Source: Anaerocolumna jejuensis DSM 15929 (GTDB taxonomy: Bacteria > Bacillota > Clostridia > Lachnospirales > Lachnospiraceae). From it: 64,000 nucleotides of DNA. Shown piece after piece: positions 34,369 through 43,580 of the stretch. A program made the position numbers and the translations under genes. Each line of letters opens with the position of its first letter. The stretch's first letter is position 1. Below the pieces are notes generated by a model. It saw only the letters and a list, made by a program, of their open reading frames with translations. It had not been told where the DNA came from and searched no databases. The stretch lies in NCBI RefSeq assembly GCF_900142215.1, contig NZ_FRAC01000024.1:1-64000 (forward strand), read 5' to 3'.

Positions 34369-35640
34369 ATGGCAGATAAAAGAAGTTTATTTTTAGGACT
34401 TGATTTCGGAAATGAGGATATTCAGATATGCTGCTATAACCCAAAGAGCCTGGAACCGGAATCCGTCACCTTATATTCGGGTGACAGGCCGTATTTCTAT
34501 CCTTCCCTTATAGGCCTTAAACAGGGGAGTAAAGAATGGCTCTTCGGGGAAGAAGCTTTGGAATTTCAGGAGCAGGGCTTATGCCAGACGGCAGACAATC
34601 TGCTGAAGAAGGCAGAGCAGGGTACGGAGACGGTATTGTATGATACGGTCTATTCCCCTGTGTATTTGCTGGAGAAGCTTTTTCGCAAGTGCCTCACAAT
34701 GGTAACCTTAAAATTTCCGGGAGAAAGCATTGCAAAGCTTGCGGTGACAGTCAAGGATTTAAATGAAACCATTCGGGCTGTGCTTAAAGAGGTCTTTGGC
34801 AATCTCGGATTAAAGGAGGACAGGCTGTTCCTCCAGAGCCATTCCCTAAGCTATGAATATTATGCCCTGAGCCAGAAAAAAGAGCTGTGGAGTACGGATG
34901 TAGGGCTCTTTCATATGGATGAGGAGGAATTCCATTACAGGCAGATAAGTATCAGCCGGAAATTTACTCCGTTGCCGGTGGGGATTACTCAGAAGGACTT
35001 TAATGACATTCTGGATTATGAAGAGGTGCAAAAAGGGGATAAGGAACGTCTGGAATACTGCTTTTTGAATCTTGCCAGGAGTCTTTTGCATAAACAGCTC
35101 GTAACCACCATCTACGTAACGGGCTGCGGCTTTGAAGGGGATTGGGCGGATAATGCGTTAAAGGAGCTCTGTGTCGGAAGAAGGGTCTTCAAGGGGCAGA
35201 ACCTTTATGCCAAAGGAGCCTGTTATGCGGCAAAGGAAATCGGAAGTGAAGAGGGTGGAAAGCTGAAGGAGTTTCTTTTTCTTGATTCTGACCAGATAAC
35301 CTCCCTTCTGTCCATCGAAGCTGAAAAAGACGGCAAGCTCATCCAGATACCTTTATGGGATGGCTATAAGCCATGGTATGACAAGGCTCTGACCCAGGAA
35401 TTTATCCTGACAGAGGATAATACCATAAGGGTACTGGTAAAAGAGCTGTTTACCCTGAAAAAGGAATACCACGATATTTTATTGGAGGGCCTGGAGGTCA
35501 GGGCTGATAAGTCTACAAGAGTAGAAATATCCGTATCCTTTAAAGACAGAAAGACTGCCCTGATTAAAATCTGTGATAGGGGATTCGGGCAGATCATACC
35601 TTCCTCCGGTTTATGCTGGGAGCAGGAAATCAAGCTATAA
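34369..35640 (+). CDS. Hsp70/actin-fold protein (DUF5716-like)
   Basis: 423 aa. LFLGLDFGNEDIQICCYN is a phosphate-1 loop of the Hsp70/actin superfamily; FLQSHSLSYEYYALSQ matches the Hsp70 connect region; IYVTGCGFEGDW the adenosine motif; NLYAKGACYAAK the final helix. A beta-rich C-terminal domain (about 310-423) takes the place of the Hsp70 substrate-binding domain. It lacks the canonical DLGGGT phosphate-2 loop (VGLFHMDEE instead), so ATPase activity is uncertain. ATG 34369 follows AAAGAGG, 80 bp after the giant gene; the 34309 start lacks a site. Confidence 0.75.
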   Translation: MADKRSLFLGLDFGNEDIQICCYNPKSLEPESVTLYSGDRPYFYPSLIGLKQGSKEWLFGEEALEFQEQGLCQTADNLLKKAEQGTETVLYDTVYSPVYLLEKLFRKCLTMVTLKFPGESIAKLAVTVKDLNETIRAVLKEVFGNLGLKEDRLFLQSHSLSYEYYALSQKKELWSTDVGLFHMDEEEFHYRQISISRKFTPLPVGITQKDFNDILDYEEVQKGDKERLEYCFLNLARSLLHKQLVTTIYVTGCGFEGDWADNALKELCVGRRVFKGQNLYAKGACYAAKEIGSEEGGKLKEFLFLDSDQITSLLSIEAEKDGKLIQIPLWDGYKPWYDKALTQEFILTEDNTIRVLVKELFTLKKEYHDILLEGLEVRADKSTRVEISVSFKDRKTALIKICDRGFGQIIPSSGLCWEQEIKL

Positions 35641-35654
35641 GGAGGCTTTGTGGG

Positions 35655-36491
35655 ATGGGAATACTGATAGCATGCGAAGAAAATAAGGCAAAGCTTCCTT
35701 ACCGCTTTAAGGTAACGGATACCGGCATTTATACGGCAGAGGAACTTTTTTATTATGTCTATCATAATTTTTTACTTTTAACCGATGAATTATATGAGGA
35801 AGCCTTTCTAATGTGGCTAGAAAAGGAACTGTTCCTTCCAGAGAAGGCGGAAAAAATAAGAGAAGCGAAAAAGAACTATTCCGGCTATGATGCGTTGGTA
35901 GAAGCCGCCTCCATCCTGCTTTCTGATAACAGCTATTATCAGGAGGAGGAAGTACAGGAATTCCTTCTAAGGCAGAATGAGAGAAAGAATGTTTCCCCCG
36001 GGGAACTGGCTGTTAAAAAGGCAGAATCCTTTCTGCAGCACGGGCGGTATTTCGAGGCTGGCATGATTTACGAAAGCCTCCTTGCCGGAGACGGCATGTA
36101 TGCTGTCTTAAAGGAAGAGGCAGGCAGAATCCGGCATAACCTTGGGGTTTGCAGACTCCATACGGAAGGTTTTAAAAGGGCAGCGAAGGATTTTAAGGCA
36201 GCCTACGAGATGACTGGCGGAGAGGAATCCAAAAGGCAGTATGTGCTTTGTATGCTCCTTGGCGGGAATGAAAGTACATTCGGGGCGGAGGAAAGTATCA
36301 GTGAAGCCTATGTAAAGGGCATCAGGGAAGAAATTCAGGACAGCCTGTTACAATACGGGTCTTCTGATGAATATAAAAAGCTTGAGGAGCTGAAGGAAGC
36401 CAGGGACAGCGGTAAGCCGGCTGACTTTCTTCAGGGAGTAAGGGAGAGGCTTGAGAGCTATAAACAGGAATACCGGTCAGAGAACTCATAA
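35655..36491 (+). CDS. TPR-like protein of the DUF5717/5716 operon
   Basis: 278 aa, cytoplasmic. The first 110 residues (KVTDTGIYTAEELFYYVYHN) are helical and unnamed. Residues 125-200 show TPR-like helices (AVKKAESFLQHGRYFEAGMI, then HNLGVCRLHTEGFKRAAKDF). The C-terminus is charged and helical. Start ATG 35655 lies eight bases after AGGAGG, 14 bp after the ATPase stop. Tight spacing makes co-function with the Hsp70-like protein likely, for example as its co-chaperone or adaptor; that is inference. Confidence 0.7.
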   Translation: MGILIACEENKAKLPYRFKVTDTGIYTAEELFYYVYHNFLLLTDELYEEAFLMWLEKELFLPEKAEKIREAKKNYSGYDALVEAASILLSDNSYYQEEEVQEFLLRQNERKNVSPGELAVKKAESFLQHGRYFEAGMIYESLLAGDGMYAVLKEEAGRIRHNLGVCRLHTEGFKRAAKDFKAAYEMTGGEESKRQYVLCMLLGGNESTFGAEESISEAYVKGIREEIQDSLLQYGSSDEYKKLEELKEARDSGKPADFLQGVRERLESYKQEYRSENS

Positions 36492-36518
36492 CCCGGTAAC
36501 ATAAAAGGAGATGATTAC

Positions 36519-37682
36519 ATGGGGTTTTGGAAGAAAAAAAACCTGGAGAAGCCGGAAGAGCAAAGGCAAGAAAATGAACTTGCGGCAGCACAGATAGCAG
36601 AAGCGGACTATTCGGAGCTAAAAAAGAGCTTCATAGAGGAGAGCTGTGAGCAGGTCGTGGAAAGTACACTCCAGGCGCAGGAATTAAAAGCAGAATTTCA
36701 GGCGGTAACCGCCTATATCAGTGATATCCAGAAGCTGGAAGGCCTGAACAGTGAAGACAGAGAATTGGTAAATGACCTTACAAGAAAGATATTGACCTTG
36801 TCTAAGGACAGGGAAAGATATAAAAAGGGAATACGAAAGATAAAAGACACCCAGTATCTGAACCTGGCAAAGTTCGAAGAGGATGTTCCCAGGGATTTAA
36901 AAAAAATGAAATACTGGGAAGAATACAGCTCCAATATACAAAATGATTTAAAATATCTGGAAAGCGAGAGAACCGCCCTGCTGCACCAGAAGGGAGACGT
37001 GGAAGAAAACCAGAAGACACTTGGGACCATCGGAATCACCACTACCGTACTTTCCGTCCTTTTATTTCTTGTGTTTTTATGGATAAATAGTAAGACAAAT
37101 GCCAACATGCAGCTGCCCTTTATGCTGACCGTTACAATGGATGCCGCGGCAGCCGCTTATATTTTCCTTCGTTCCAGGGATAATAAGAAGGAAAAGGCAG
37201 AAACAGAGAAAAAGTTAAACCGTGCTATTTTGCTGCTGAATAAGGTTAAAATCAAATATGTCAACAATACAAATGCCCTTGATTACTGCTATGCCAAATA
37301 TTTGGTGGACAGTCAGGAAAAGCTGGGCTTTTTGTGGGAACAGTATAAAAAGGAAAAAGAAGACGAAAATCAATATAAGCTCAGCAAGGATCAGACGGAA
37401 TATTATAACCGGGAGCTGATCAACCACCTAAAGGAGTACAGGCTGGCGGACGCAAAGATATGGGTGCATCAGTTGGAGGCTCTGTTAGACGGCGCAGAGA
37501 TGGAAAAGGTAAAAGAGGCTCTATTTGAAAGAAGGCAGAAGCTAAAGGATAGGATAGAGCAGAATAACCTTCTGAAAGAGAAATGCATGGAAGAAATTGA
37601 AAAATTTACTAAAGAAAACGAAGAAAACAAGATATATGTGGCAGAGCTTCTAAAAAAGAAGGGAATCGCTCTTGACAGATAA
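36519..37682 (+). CDS. coiled-coil membrane protein of the DUF5717/5716 operon
   Basis: 387 aa. The N-terminal 165 residues are charged and coiled-coil. Two membrane segments follow (IGITTTVLSVLLFLVFLWIN and LPFMLTVTMDAAAAAYIFL) with a short NANMQ turn, then a long lysine/glutamate-rich coiled coil to the end. Both soluble parts face the same side, presumably the cytoplasm. Start follows AAAGGAG, 27 bp after the TPR gene. It could anchor the other three products to the membrane. Not a family I recognise. Confidence 0.7.
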   Translation: MGFWKKKNLEKPEEQRQENELAAAQIAEADYSELKKSFIEESCEQVVESTLQAQELKAEFQAVTAYISDIQKLEGLNSEDRELVNDLTRKILTLSKDRERYKKGIRKIKDTQYLNLAKFEEDVPRDLKKMKYWEEYSSNIQNDLKYLESERTALLHQKGDVEENQKTLGTIGITTTVLSVLLFLVFLWINSKTNANMQLPFMLTVTMDAAAAAYIFLRSRDNKKEKAETEKKLNRAILLLNKVKIKYVNNTNALDYCYAKYLVDSQEKLGFLWEQYKKEKEDENQYKLSKDQTEYYNRELINHLKEYRLADAKIWVHQLEALLDGAEMEKVKEALFERRQKLKDRIEQNNLLKEKCMEEIEKFTKENEENKIYVAELLKKKGIALDR

Positions 37683-37762
37683 GGAAAGTTTTCATATGAT
37701 ATTCATAGTTGATTCTATATAAGTTGAATTAAGTTTAAACTAAAATTCAGCTTCTATGCCAA

Positions 37763-37768
37763 TATAAT
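37763..37768 (+). promoter_or_regulatory. -10 element for T-box-valS transcript
   Basis: TATAAT at 37763-37768 with a poor -35. A start near 37775 would place the whole T-box in the leader. The preceding ATAAGTTGAATTAAGTTT also occurs after xylB and before 9202, though no hairpin follows it here. Confidence 0.45.
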
Positions 37769-37774
37769 AATTGA

Positions 37775-38002
37775 AAATGTAAAGACGGAGAGGATTAGAT
37801 AGGTAAGTGTATCAGAGAGGACAGTTCATTGGCTGAAAGGCTGTCTTGCTTACTGCTTGTTGAAGGTAGCTCCTGAACAGTATCTTTGAAGGCGAGTAGG
37901 AGATACCGGGTAATCCCGTTATAGAAGAAAAGGCAGCATATTGCTGTAAATAAAGGTGGTACCACGGTTCTTCGTCCTTTTCGGCGGGGAACTTTTTTAT
38001 TG
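37775..38002 (+). promoter_or_regulatory. T-box riboswitch leader of valS
   Basis: The T-box core AAGGTGGTACCACGG (37953-37967) is exact to consensus, preceded by CCGTTAT and a GAGTAG segment usual in stems II/III. The terminator pairs GTTCTTCGTCC with GGCGGGGAAC, followed by TTTTTT; the core would form the competing antiterminator when uncharged tRNA binds. A GTA codon in AAGGTAGC on the 3' side of stem I is a candidate valine specifier, in line with the gene downstream. Confidence 0.92.
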
Positions 38003-38061
38003 CCTTAAAATAGGTTTAGGCAATAAAATTAACGGAAAACTAAATCCACAGGAGGAAGAAA

Positions 38062-40722
38062 ATGAAGAAAGAACTGGAAAAGACTTATAACCCTGGTGAT
38101 ATTGAGGACAGACTCTATGCCAGGTGGATAGATAAGAAATATTTTAAAGCAGAGGTGGATAAATCCAAGAAACCCTTTACGATCGTAATGCCCCCGCCGA
38201 ACATCACAGGACAGCTCCATATGGGTCATGCCCTGGATAACACCATGCAGGATATTCTTACAAGATTTAAGCGGATGCAGGGCTATAACGCACTGTGGCA
38301 GCCGGGAACGGACCATGCAAGTATTGCAACAGAAGTTAAGATTATCGAGCAGCTTAAAAAAGAAGGCATTGATAAGAAGGACCTTGGTAGAGAGGGCTTT
38401 CTGGAGAGAGCCTGGCAGTGGAAGGACGAATACGGCGGACGCATCATCAGCCAGCTTAAGAAGATGGGCTCCTCCTGTGACTGGGACAGAGAGCGTTTCA
38501 CCATGGATGAGGGCTGCTCGGAAGCCGTTGAGGAGGTATTTTTAAAGCTTTACGAAAAAGGACTGATTTACAAAGGCTCCCGTATTATAAACTGGTGCCC
38601 TGTATGTAAGACCAGTATCTCCGATGCAGAGGTAGAGCATGAGGAGCAGACAGGACATTTCTGGCATATTCTCTATCCAATAGCAGGAACAAAGGACTTC
38701 CTGGAGATTGCTACCACCAGGCCGGAAACGATGCTGGGTGATGTTGCGATAGCAGTTCACCCGGAGGATGAGCGTTACAGGGAACTGATTGGGAAGAATG
38801 TCATTCTGCCCTTCTTAAATAAGGAAATTCCCATTATTGCAGATACCTATGTCGACAGGGAATTCGGAACAGGTGTGGTTAAGATAACGCCTGCCCATGA
38901 CCCCAACGATTTCGAGGTCGGCAAAAGGCACAATCTGGAACAGATAAATATTATGAACGACGATGCCACCATCAACGAAAAGGGCGGCAAATTCGCAGGC
39001 ATGGACCGCTATGCAGCCAGAAAGCAGATGGTTAAGGAACTGGAAGAAATGGGCCTTCTAAAGAAGGTGGAGGAGCATGTCCACAATGTCGGTATCCATG
39101 ACAGGTGTAATACAACTGTAGAACCCTTAATCAAGCAGCAGTGGTTCGTAAAGATGGATGAACTGATAAAGCCAGCTGTAGAAGCCGTAAAGAGCGGGGA
39201 AATATCCTTTGTTCCGGAGCGCTTTGATAAGATTTACTTTAATTGGACCGATAATATCAGGGACTGGTGTATTTCCAGACAGCTTTGGTGGGGACACAGA
39301 ATACCTGCCTATTACTGCGAGGAATGCGGTGAGGTAGTGGTAGCCAGGGAAATGCCAGGAGTCTGCCCGAAATGCGGCCATACTCATTTTAAACAGGATG
39401 AGGATACCCTTGATACCTGGTTCAGTTCCGCTCTGTGGCCTTTTTCCACCCTCGGCTGGCCAAAGAACACCGAAGACCTTGCATATTTTTATCCGACGGA
39501 TGTACTTGTGACCGGATACGATATTATTTTCTTCTGGGTTATCCGTATGGTATTTTCCGGCTATGAATATACGGGCAAGGCTCCCTTTAAGAAGGTGCTT
39601 ATTCATGGACTTGTAAGGGATTCTCTTGGAAGAAAGATGAGTAAATCCTTAGGAAACGGCATTGATCCCCTTGAAATTATCGATAAATACGGTGCGGATG
39701 CACTGCGTTTTACCCTTATCACCGGTAATGCACCTGGAAATGATATGCGTTTTTACCTGGAAAGAGTGGAAGCCAGCAGAAATTTTGCCAACAAGGTATG
39801 GAATGCTTCCCGCTTTATCATGATGAACCTGGAGAAGGCAGAAAATGAAGGAAACAGGGAAATTCACCTGACCCTTGCGGACAAGTGGATACTTTCCAAA
39901 TGTAATACCCTGGTAAAAGAAGTAACGGAAAATATGGAGAATTTTGAGCTTGGTATTGCAGTTCAGAAGATTTATGATTTTATCTGGGAGGAATTCTGCG
40001 ACTGGTATATTGAAATGGTAAAACCCAGACTTTACAGTGAGACGGATGAGACCAAGAGCGCAGCAATACAGACCTTAAAGCAGGTGCTCATTACCTCCTT
40101 AAAGCTTCTCCACCCCTATATGCCCTTTATTACAGAGGAAATCTATTGTACCCTTTCCGAGGCGGAAGGAAAGGACGGAGAAGAAGTATCCATTATGATA
40201 TCGGATTGGCCGGTTTATGATGAGAAGCTTGATTATGTGCAGGAGGAAGAGGCGGCAGAGTTAATAAAGACTGCTGTCAAGGGGATTCGTACAGTTCGTA
40301 CGGGCATGAATGTTCCGCCTTCCAAGAAAGCCTCCGTTATCATCGTGACAGAGAGCAGCAGAATACAAGAGATTTTTGAAAACAGCAGGACATTCTTTGC
40401 CACACTTGCCTATGCCTCTGAGGTCCTGATACAGACAGGCACCGAGGGAATATCCTCCGATGCGGTAACAGCCCTGATTCCGGAAGCAGTTATATACATG
40501 CCTTTTGCGGAGCTTGTTGATATCGATAAGGAAATTGAAAGATTGAACCAGGAAAAGGAACGCCTGACAGGAGAGTTAAAACGTGTAAACGGAATGCTGT
40601 CCAACGAGCGGTTCGTGAGCAAGGCGCCCCAGGCAAAGCTTGAGGAAGAGAAGGAAAAGCTGGCTAAGTATACCCAGCTGATGGAACAGGTAGAAGAACG
40701 CTTAAAAACTCTTAAAAAATAG
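38062..40722 (+). CDS. valS: valyl-tRNA synthetase
   Basis: Charges tRNA-Val. 886 aa class I synthetase with editing domain. Seen: PPPNITGQLHMGHAL (HIGH motif), the editing segment TTRPETMLGD, zinc-type cysteine pairs CEECGE and CPKCGH, KMSKSLGNGIDPLE (KMSKS), and the C-terminal coiled-coil arm (DKEIERLNQEKERLTGELKR). ATG follows AGGAGG. Controlled by the T-box just upstream. Confidence 0.97.
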   Translation: MKKELEKTYNPGDIEDRLYARWIDKKYFKAEVDKSKKPFTIVMPPPNITGQLHMGHALDNTMQDILTRFKRMQGYNALWQPGTDHASIATEVKIIEQLKKEGIDKKDLGREGFLERAWQWKDEYGGRIISQLKKMGSSCDWDRERFTMDEGCSEAVEEVFLKLYEKGLIYKGSRIINWCPVCKTSISDAEVEHEEQTGHFWHILYPIAGTKDFLEIATTRPETMLGDVAIAVHPEDERYRELIGKNVILPFLNKEIPIIADTYVDREFGTGVVKITPAHDPNDFEVGKRHNLEQINIMNDDATINEKGGKFAGMDRYAARKQMVKELEEMGLLKKVEEHVHNVGIHDRCNTTVEPLIKQQWFVKMDELIKPAVEAVKSGEISFVPERFDKIYFNWTDNIRDWCISRQLWWGHRIPAYYCEECGEVVVAREMPGVCPKCGHTHFKQDEDTLDTWFSSALWPFSTLGWPKNTEDLAYFYPTDVLVTGYDIIFFWVIRMVFSGYEYTGKAPFKKVLIHGLVRDSLGRKMSKSLGNGIDPLEIIDKYGADALRFTLITGNAPGNDMRFYLERVEASRNFANKVWNASRFIMMNLEKAENEGNREIHLTLADKWILSKCNTLVKEVTENMENFELGIAVQKIYDFIWEEFCDWYIEMVKPRLYSETDETKSAAIQTLKQVLITSLKLLHPYMPFITEEIYCTLSEAEGKDGEEVSIMISDWPVYDEKLDYVQEEEAAELIKTAVKGIRTVRTGMNVPPSKKASVIIVTESSRIQEIFENSRTFFATLAYASEVLIQTGTEGISSDAVTALIPEAVIYMPFAELVDIDKEIERLNQEKERLTGELKRVNGMLSNERFVSKAPQAKLEEEKEKLAKYTQLMEQVEERLKTLKK

Positions 40723-40795
40723 TTAAGAATAAATACACTTGATTTTTAAACATATTGTGAGTAAGATAGAATTAAAAATGGAAAAGGTAGATTGT

Positions 40796-40939
40796 ATGAT
40801 TAATTTTGATGAAGAAATAGCGAAATTTCAGCCAAGCCTTGAGGTCGACCAGGCGGAGGAAGTAATTCACAGCAATGATTTGTCAGATATTACAGACATT
40901 ATTAAGACCATGCTGAAGGAAATCAAGGATAGAAATTAG
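40796..40939 (+). CDS. small conserved acidic protein
   Basis: 47 aa: begins MINFDEEIAKFQPSLEVDQA and ends DIIKTMLKEIKDRN. Acidic and helical, no membrane segment. Start ATG 40796 is preceded by AAAAGGTAG; ATG 40778 is an alternative. It sits between valS and the zinc-ribbon TPR gene, 52 bp before the latter, probably in one transcript. Function unknown. Confidence 0.55.
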   Translation: MINFDEEIAKFQPSLEVDQAEEVIHSNDLSDITDIIKTMLKEIKDRN

Positions 40940-40991
40940 AAGAAAGGAAGCCACAAGGTGATTTCACAGTAAAAAGTGGCGGGAATAAGAC

Positions 40992-42392
40992 ATGATATGT
41001 CCGGCATGTAATAAGAGCATACAGGGTAAGAATAACCGCTGTGAACGCTGCGGCGAAGACCTGACTGTTTATAAGAAAGTTTATATGATGTCAAACCGGT
41101 ATTATAATGAAGGGCTTGAGAAATCAAAGGTGAGGGACCTTTCCGGTGCCGTTGTCATCTTAAAGAAAAGTCTTGAGCTCAATAAGAGGAATACCGATGC
41201 CAGAAATCTATTAGGCTTAATTTACTATGAGATGGGAGAGTCCGTTGCTGCCTTAAGTGAGTGGGTCATCAGCAAGCACTTCCAGCAGGAGAACAATGAT
41301 GCGGACCGGTACATGGAGCTGGTGCAGTCCAATCCTACAAGGCTTGAAAATCTGAATCAGACAACAAAAAGATATAATGCTGCCCTTTTGTCAGCCAAAC
41401 AGGGAAATGAAGACCTGGCTATCATACAGCTTAAAAAGGTAACCAACCTGAATCCTCATTTTGTAAAAGCACTTCAGCTGTTAGCCCTCTTGTATATGAA
41501 GACCGGTGAGATGGAGAAGGCATTAAAGAATCTGACAAAGGCAAGCAAAATTGATGTTTCCAATACCACCACTCTTCGTTATCTGAAGGAATTAAGTGAT
41601 TTGACCAGTGGACCGGAAGAGGATGGAAAGCCCGAAAGAAAAGAAGAGCGAAGGGTAACAGCAGAGCCTGTCACCTTTACCCATGCGGCCTATAAGGAAG
41701 ATAAGCCCAATATATGGCCTTTTGTGAATCTGATTATCGGTATAGCGGTAGGTATTTTAGGAGCGGTATTTTTAATTGTTCCTACAGTCGGAGACAAATA
41801 TCAAAACAAATATAATAACCAGATAAATGATAACAATGCAGCCGTAAATAAATGGCAGCAGGAATATAATTCCCTTCAGAAGGAAAAAGAGACCCAGGAT
41901 GCAAAGATTGAGGATTTGAACAAGCAGATAAAGGATTTAAACGGCAGCCAGCTTGACGATACAATCTATGATCAGCTCCTAAAGACAGGAACTCTTTATA
42001 TAAACGAGCTGCAAAAAAGCGGGTCAAATATTGATTATCTGGCAGTTGCAAGCGAATTTGCAAAAATTAAGAGTGACAAGTTTGATAAGCCTGAGGCTCA
42101 GGCCTTATACAATGAGATAAAGCAGGCGATTGGAACCAATGCCTCTGCAGCTCTTTATGAGGAAGGACATAACCAATATTTAGCCAGAAAGTATGACGAG
42201 GCTTTAAGCAATCTGACAAGTGCTTATGAGCTGGATGATACGAATGTGTCTGCGGTATATTTTATTGCCAGAAGTTATCATCAGCTTGGAAAATATGACG
42301 ATGCTAAGAAATACTACAATCTTGTTATAGATAAATTCCCGGATTCCTGGCGTGTAAGTTCTGCCAAGGAAAAGCTGTCGAGTATCCAATAA
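40992..42392 (+). CDS. zinc-ribbon and TPR membrane protein
   Basis: 466 aa. The N-terminus is a zinc ribbon (MICPACNKS, then CERCGEDL). Residues 30-200 form TPR repeats (SGAVVILKKSLELNKRNTDA, RNLLGLIYYEMG, and others). One membrane helix follows (PFVNLIIGIAVGILGAVFLI, about 238-260), then a coiled coil and two C-terminal TPRs (YDEALSNLTSAYELDDTN, YDDAKKYYNLVIDKFPDS). It thus displays repeats on both sides of the membrane. Role unknown; probably envelope or secretion-related scaffolding. Confidence 0.8.
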   Translation: MICPACNKSIQGKNNRCERCGEDLTVYKKVYMMSNRYYNEGLEKSKVRDLSGAVVILKKSLELNKRNTDARNLLGLIYYEMGESVAALSEWVISKHFQQENNDADRYMELVQSNPTRLENLNQTTKRYNAALLSAKQGNEDLAIIQLKKVTNLNPHFVKALQLLALLYMKTGEMEKALKNLTKASKIDVSNTTTLRYLKELSDLTSGPEEDGKPERKEERRVTAEPVTFTHAAYKEDKPNIWPFVNLIIGIAVGILGAVFLIVPTVGDKYQNKYNNQINDNNAAVNKWQQEYNSLQKEKETQDAKIEDLNKQIKDLNGSQLDDTIYDQLLKTGTLYINELQKSGSNIDYLAVASEFAKIKSDKFDKPEAQALYNEIKQAIGTNASAALYEEGHNQYLARKYDEALSNLTSAYELDDTNVSAVYFIARSYHQLGKYDDAKKYYNLVIDKFPDSWRVSSAKEKLSSIQ

Positions 42393-42440
42393 GCTTAAAT
42401 AGTAAAATTAAAATAAAAAAATAAATCCGGTCAAAAAGCA

Positions 42441-42477
42441 AAGGCAATTCCAAAATTTTTTGGAATTGTCTTTTCTT
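42441..42477 (+). terminator. terminator after TPR gene
   Basis: GGCAATTCCAAAA pairs with TTTTGGAATTGTC, followed by TTTTCTT. Separates it from spoIIA. Confidence 0.75.
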
Positions 42478-42671
42478 ATAGACGAAACTAAAAATATATG
42501 TTAAAATATGTAAATGTAAACTTCTGGATTTTATATGATATGATTTGCAGCAGCACAGGAAGAATTTATGGCTTCCCGTATCGGTCAAAGGGCTGAAAAG
42601 CCCTGTACTCTCAGTGCAAATCTTATACAAAGGGAATCGGAGGAAATAAAATATCCGGAAAAGAGGTATGC

Positions 42672-43058
42672 ATGGAAAGACAAGAACCCTTAAAGAAGAC
42701 AAGCAGTACAAAGGGAAAGGAGGCTGCGGAGTACCATATTAAGGATAAATGCCTTATCATTAAGGTAAAGCAGGATTTAGACCATCACAATACCCTGTCC
42801 ATCAGAGAGCAGTCGGACAAGCTGTTGGAGAAGGGGCAGATTAAAAGTATTGTATTTGACTTTTCCGGAACGGATTTTATGGATAGTTCCGGTATCGGAG
42901 TCATAATGGGACGTTACAAAAGGCTCACACTTTCCGGGGGGAAGATTTTTGTAACCGGTATTAATCACAATCTAGACAGAATATTCAGAATGTCCGGGCT
43001 GTACAGGATAGTTCCGAAATTTGATTCCATAGAAGAGGCCATTACCAGATGCAGATAG
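42672..43058 (+). CDS. spoIIAA: anti-sigma F factor antagonist SpoIIAA
   Basis: STAS-domain protein that frees sigma F in the forespore by binding SpoIIAB. 128 aa with the phosphorylation site in FSGTDFMDSSGIGVIMGRY (the second Ser of DSSG) and GGKIFVTGINHNLDRIF. The N-terminal 20 residues (lysine/serine-rich) are longer than in B. subtilis; an internal start is possible but no better site was seen. First gene of the spoIIA operon. Confidence 0.93.
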   Translation: MERQEPLKKTSSTKGKEAAEYHIKDKCLIIKVKQDLDHHNTLSIREQSDKLLEKGQIKSIVFDFSGTDFMDSSGIGVIMGRYKRLTLSGGKIFVTGINHNLDRIFRMSGLYRIVPKFDSIEEAITRCR

Positions 43059-43108
43059 CTGCAGAAAGCCGGTAAATCGGGGATAGGTATTTAAACAGGA
43101 GGATAAGT

Positions 43109-43528
43109 ATGGATACCAACGAAATGTTATTAGAATTTGACAGCAGATCTGAGAATGAAAGCTTTGCAAGATCCGTAGTGGCAAGCTTCGTAGCACAGCT
43201 TGACCCCACCTTGGAGGAGATTTCTGATATCAAAACTGCTGTTTCGGAAGCCGTGACCAATGCCATCATTCACGGCTATGAAGAATTGAAGGGAAAAGTT
43301 ATTGTAGTCTGCAGAATATTTGAACATGAGGTTTATGTAGAGGTCCATGACCAGGGCAAAGGCATAAAGGATATCAAACAAGCTATGGAGCCACTATTTA
43401 CAACAAAGCCGGAGGAAGAACGGTCCGGCATGGGATTTTCTTTTATGGAGGCCTTTATGGATGATCTGGAAGTAGAATCAGAAGAGGGCAAAGGTACAGT
43501 TGTTAAAATGAAAAAGAAAATCCACTAA
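43109..43528 (+). CDS. spoIIAB: anti-sigma F factor and serine kinase SpoIIAB
   Basis: 139-aa GHKL kinase that holds sigma F inactive and phosphorylates SpoIIAA. N box: DIKTAVSEAVTNAIIHGYE; G1 box: VHDQGKGIKDI; G2: ERSGMGFSFMEAFMD. Start ATG follows AGGAGG. Between spoIIAA and sigF as in all spore formers. Confidence 0.95.
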   Translation: MDTNEMLLEFDSRSENESFARSVVASFVAQLDPTLEEISDIKTAVSEAVTNAIIHGYEELKGKVIVVCRIFEHEVYVEVHDQGKGIKDIKQAMEPLFTTKPEEERSGMGFSFMEAFMDDLEVESEEGKGTVVKMKKKIH

Positions 43529-43580
43529 GGGAATGGCTGATATCCTGATAAACCAAAGGTGACAGGAAGGAAGTGAAACA

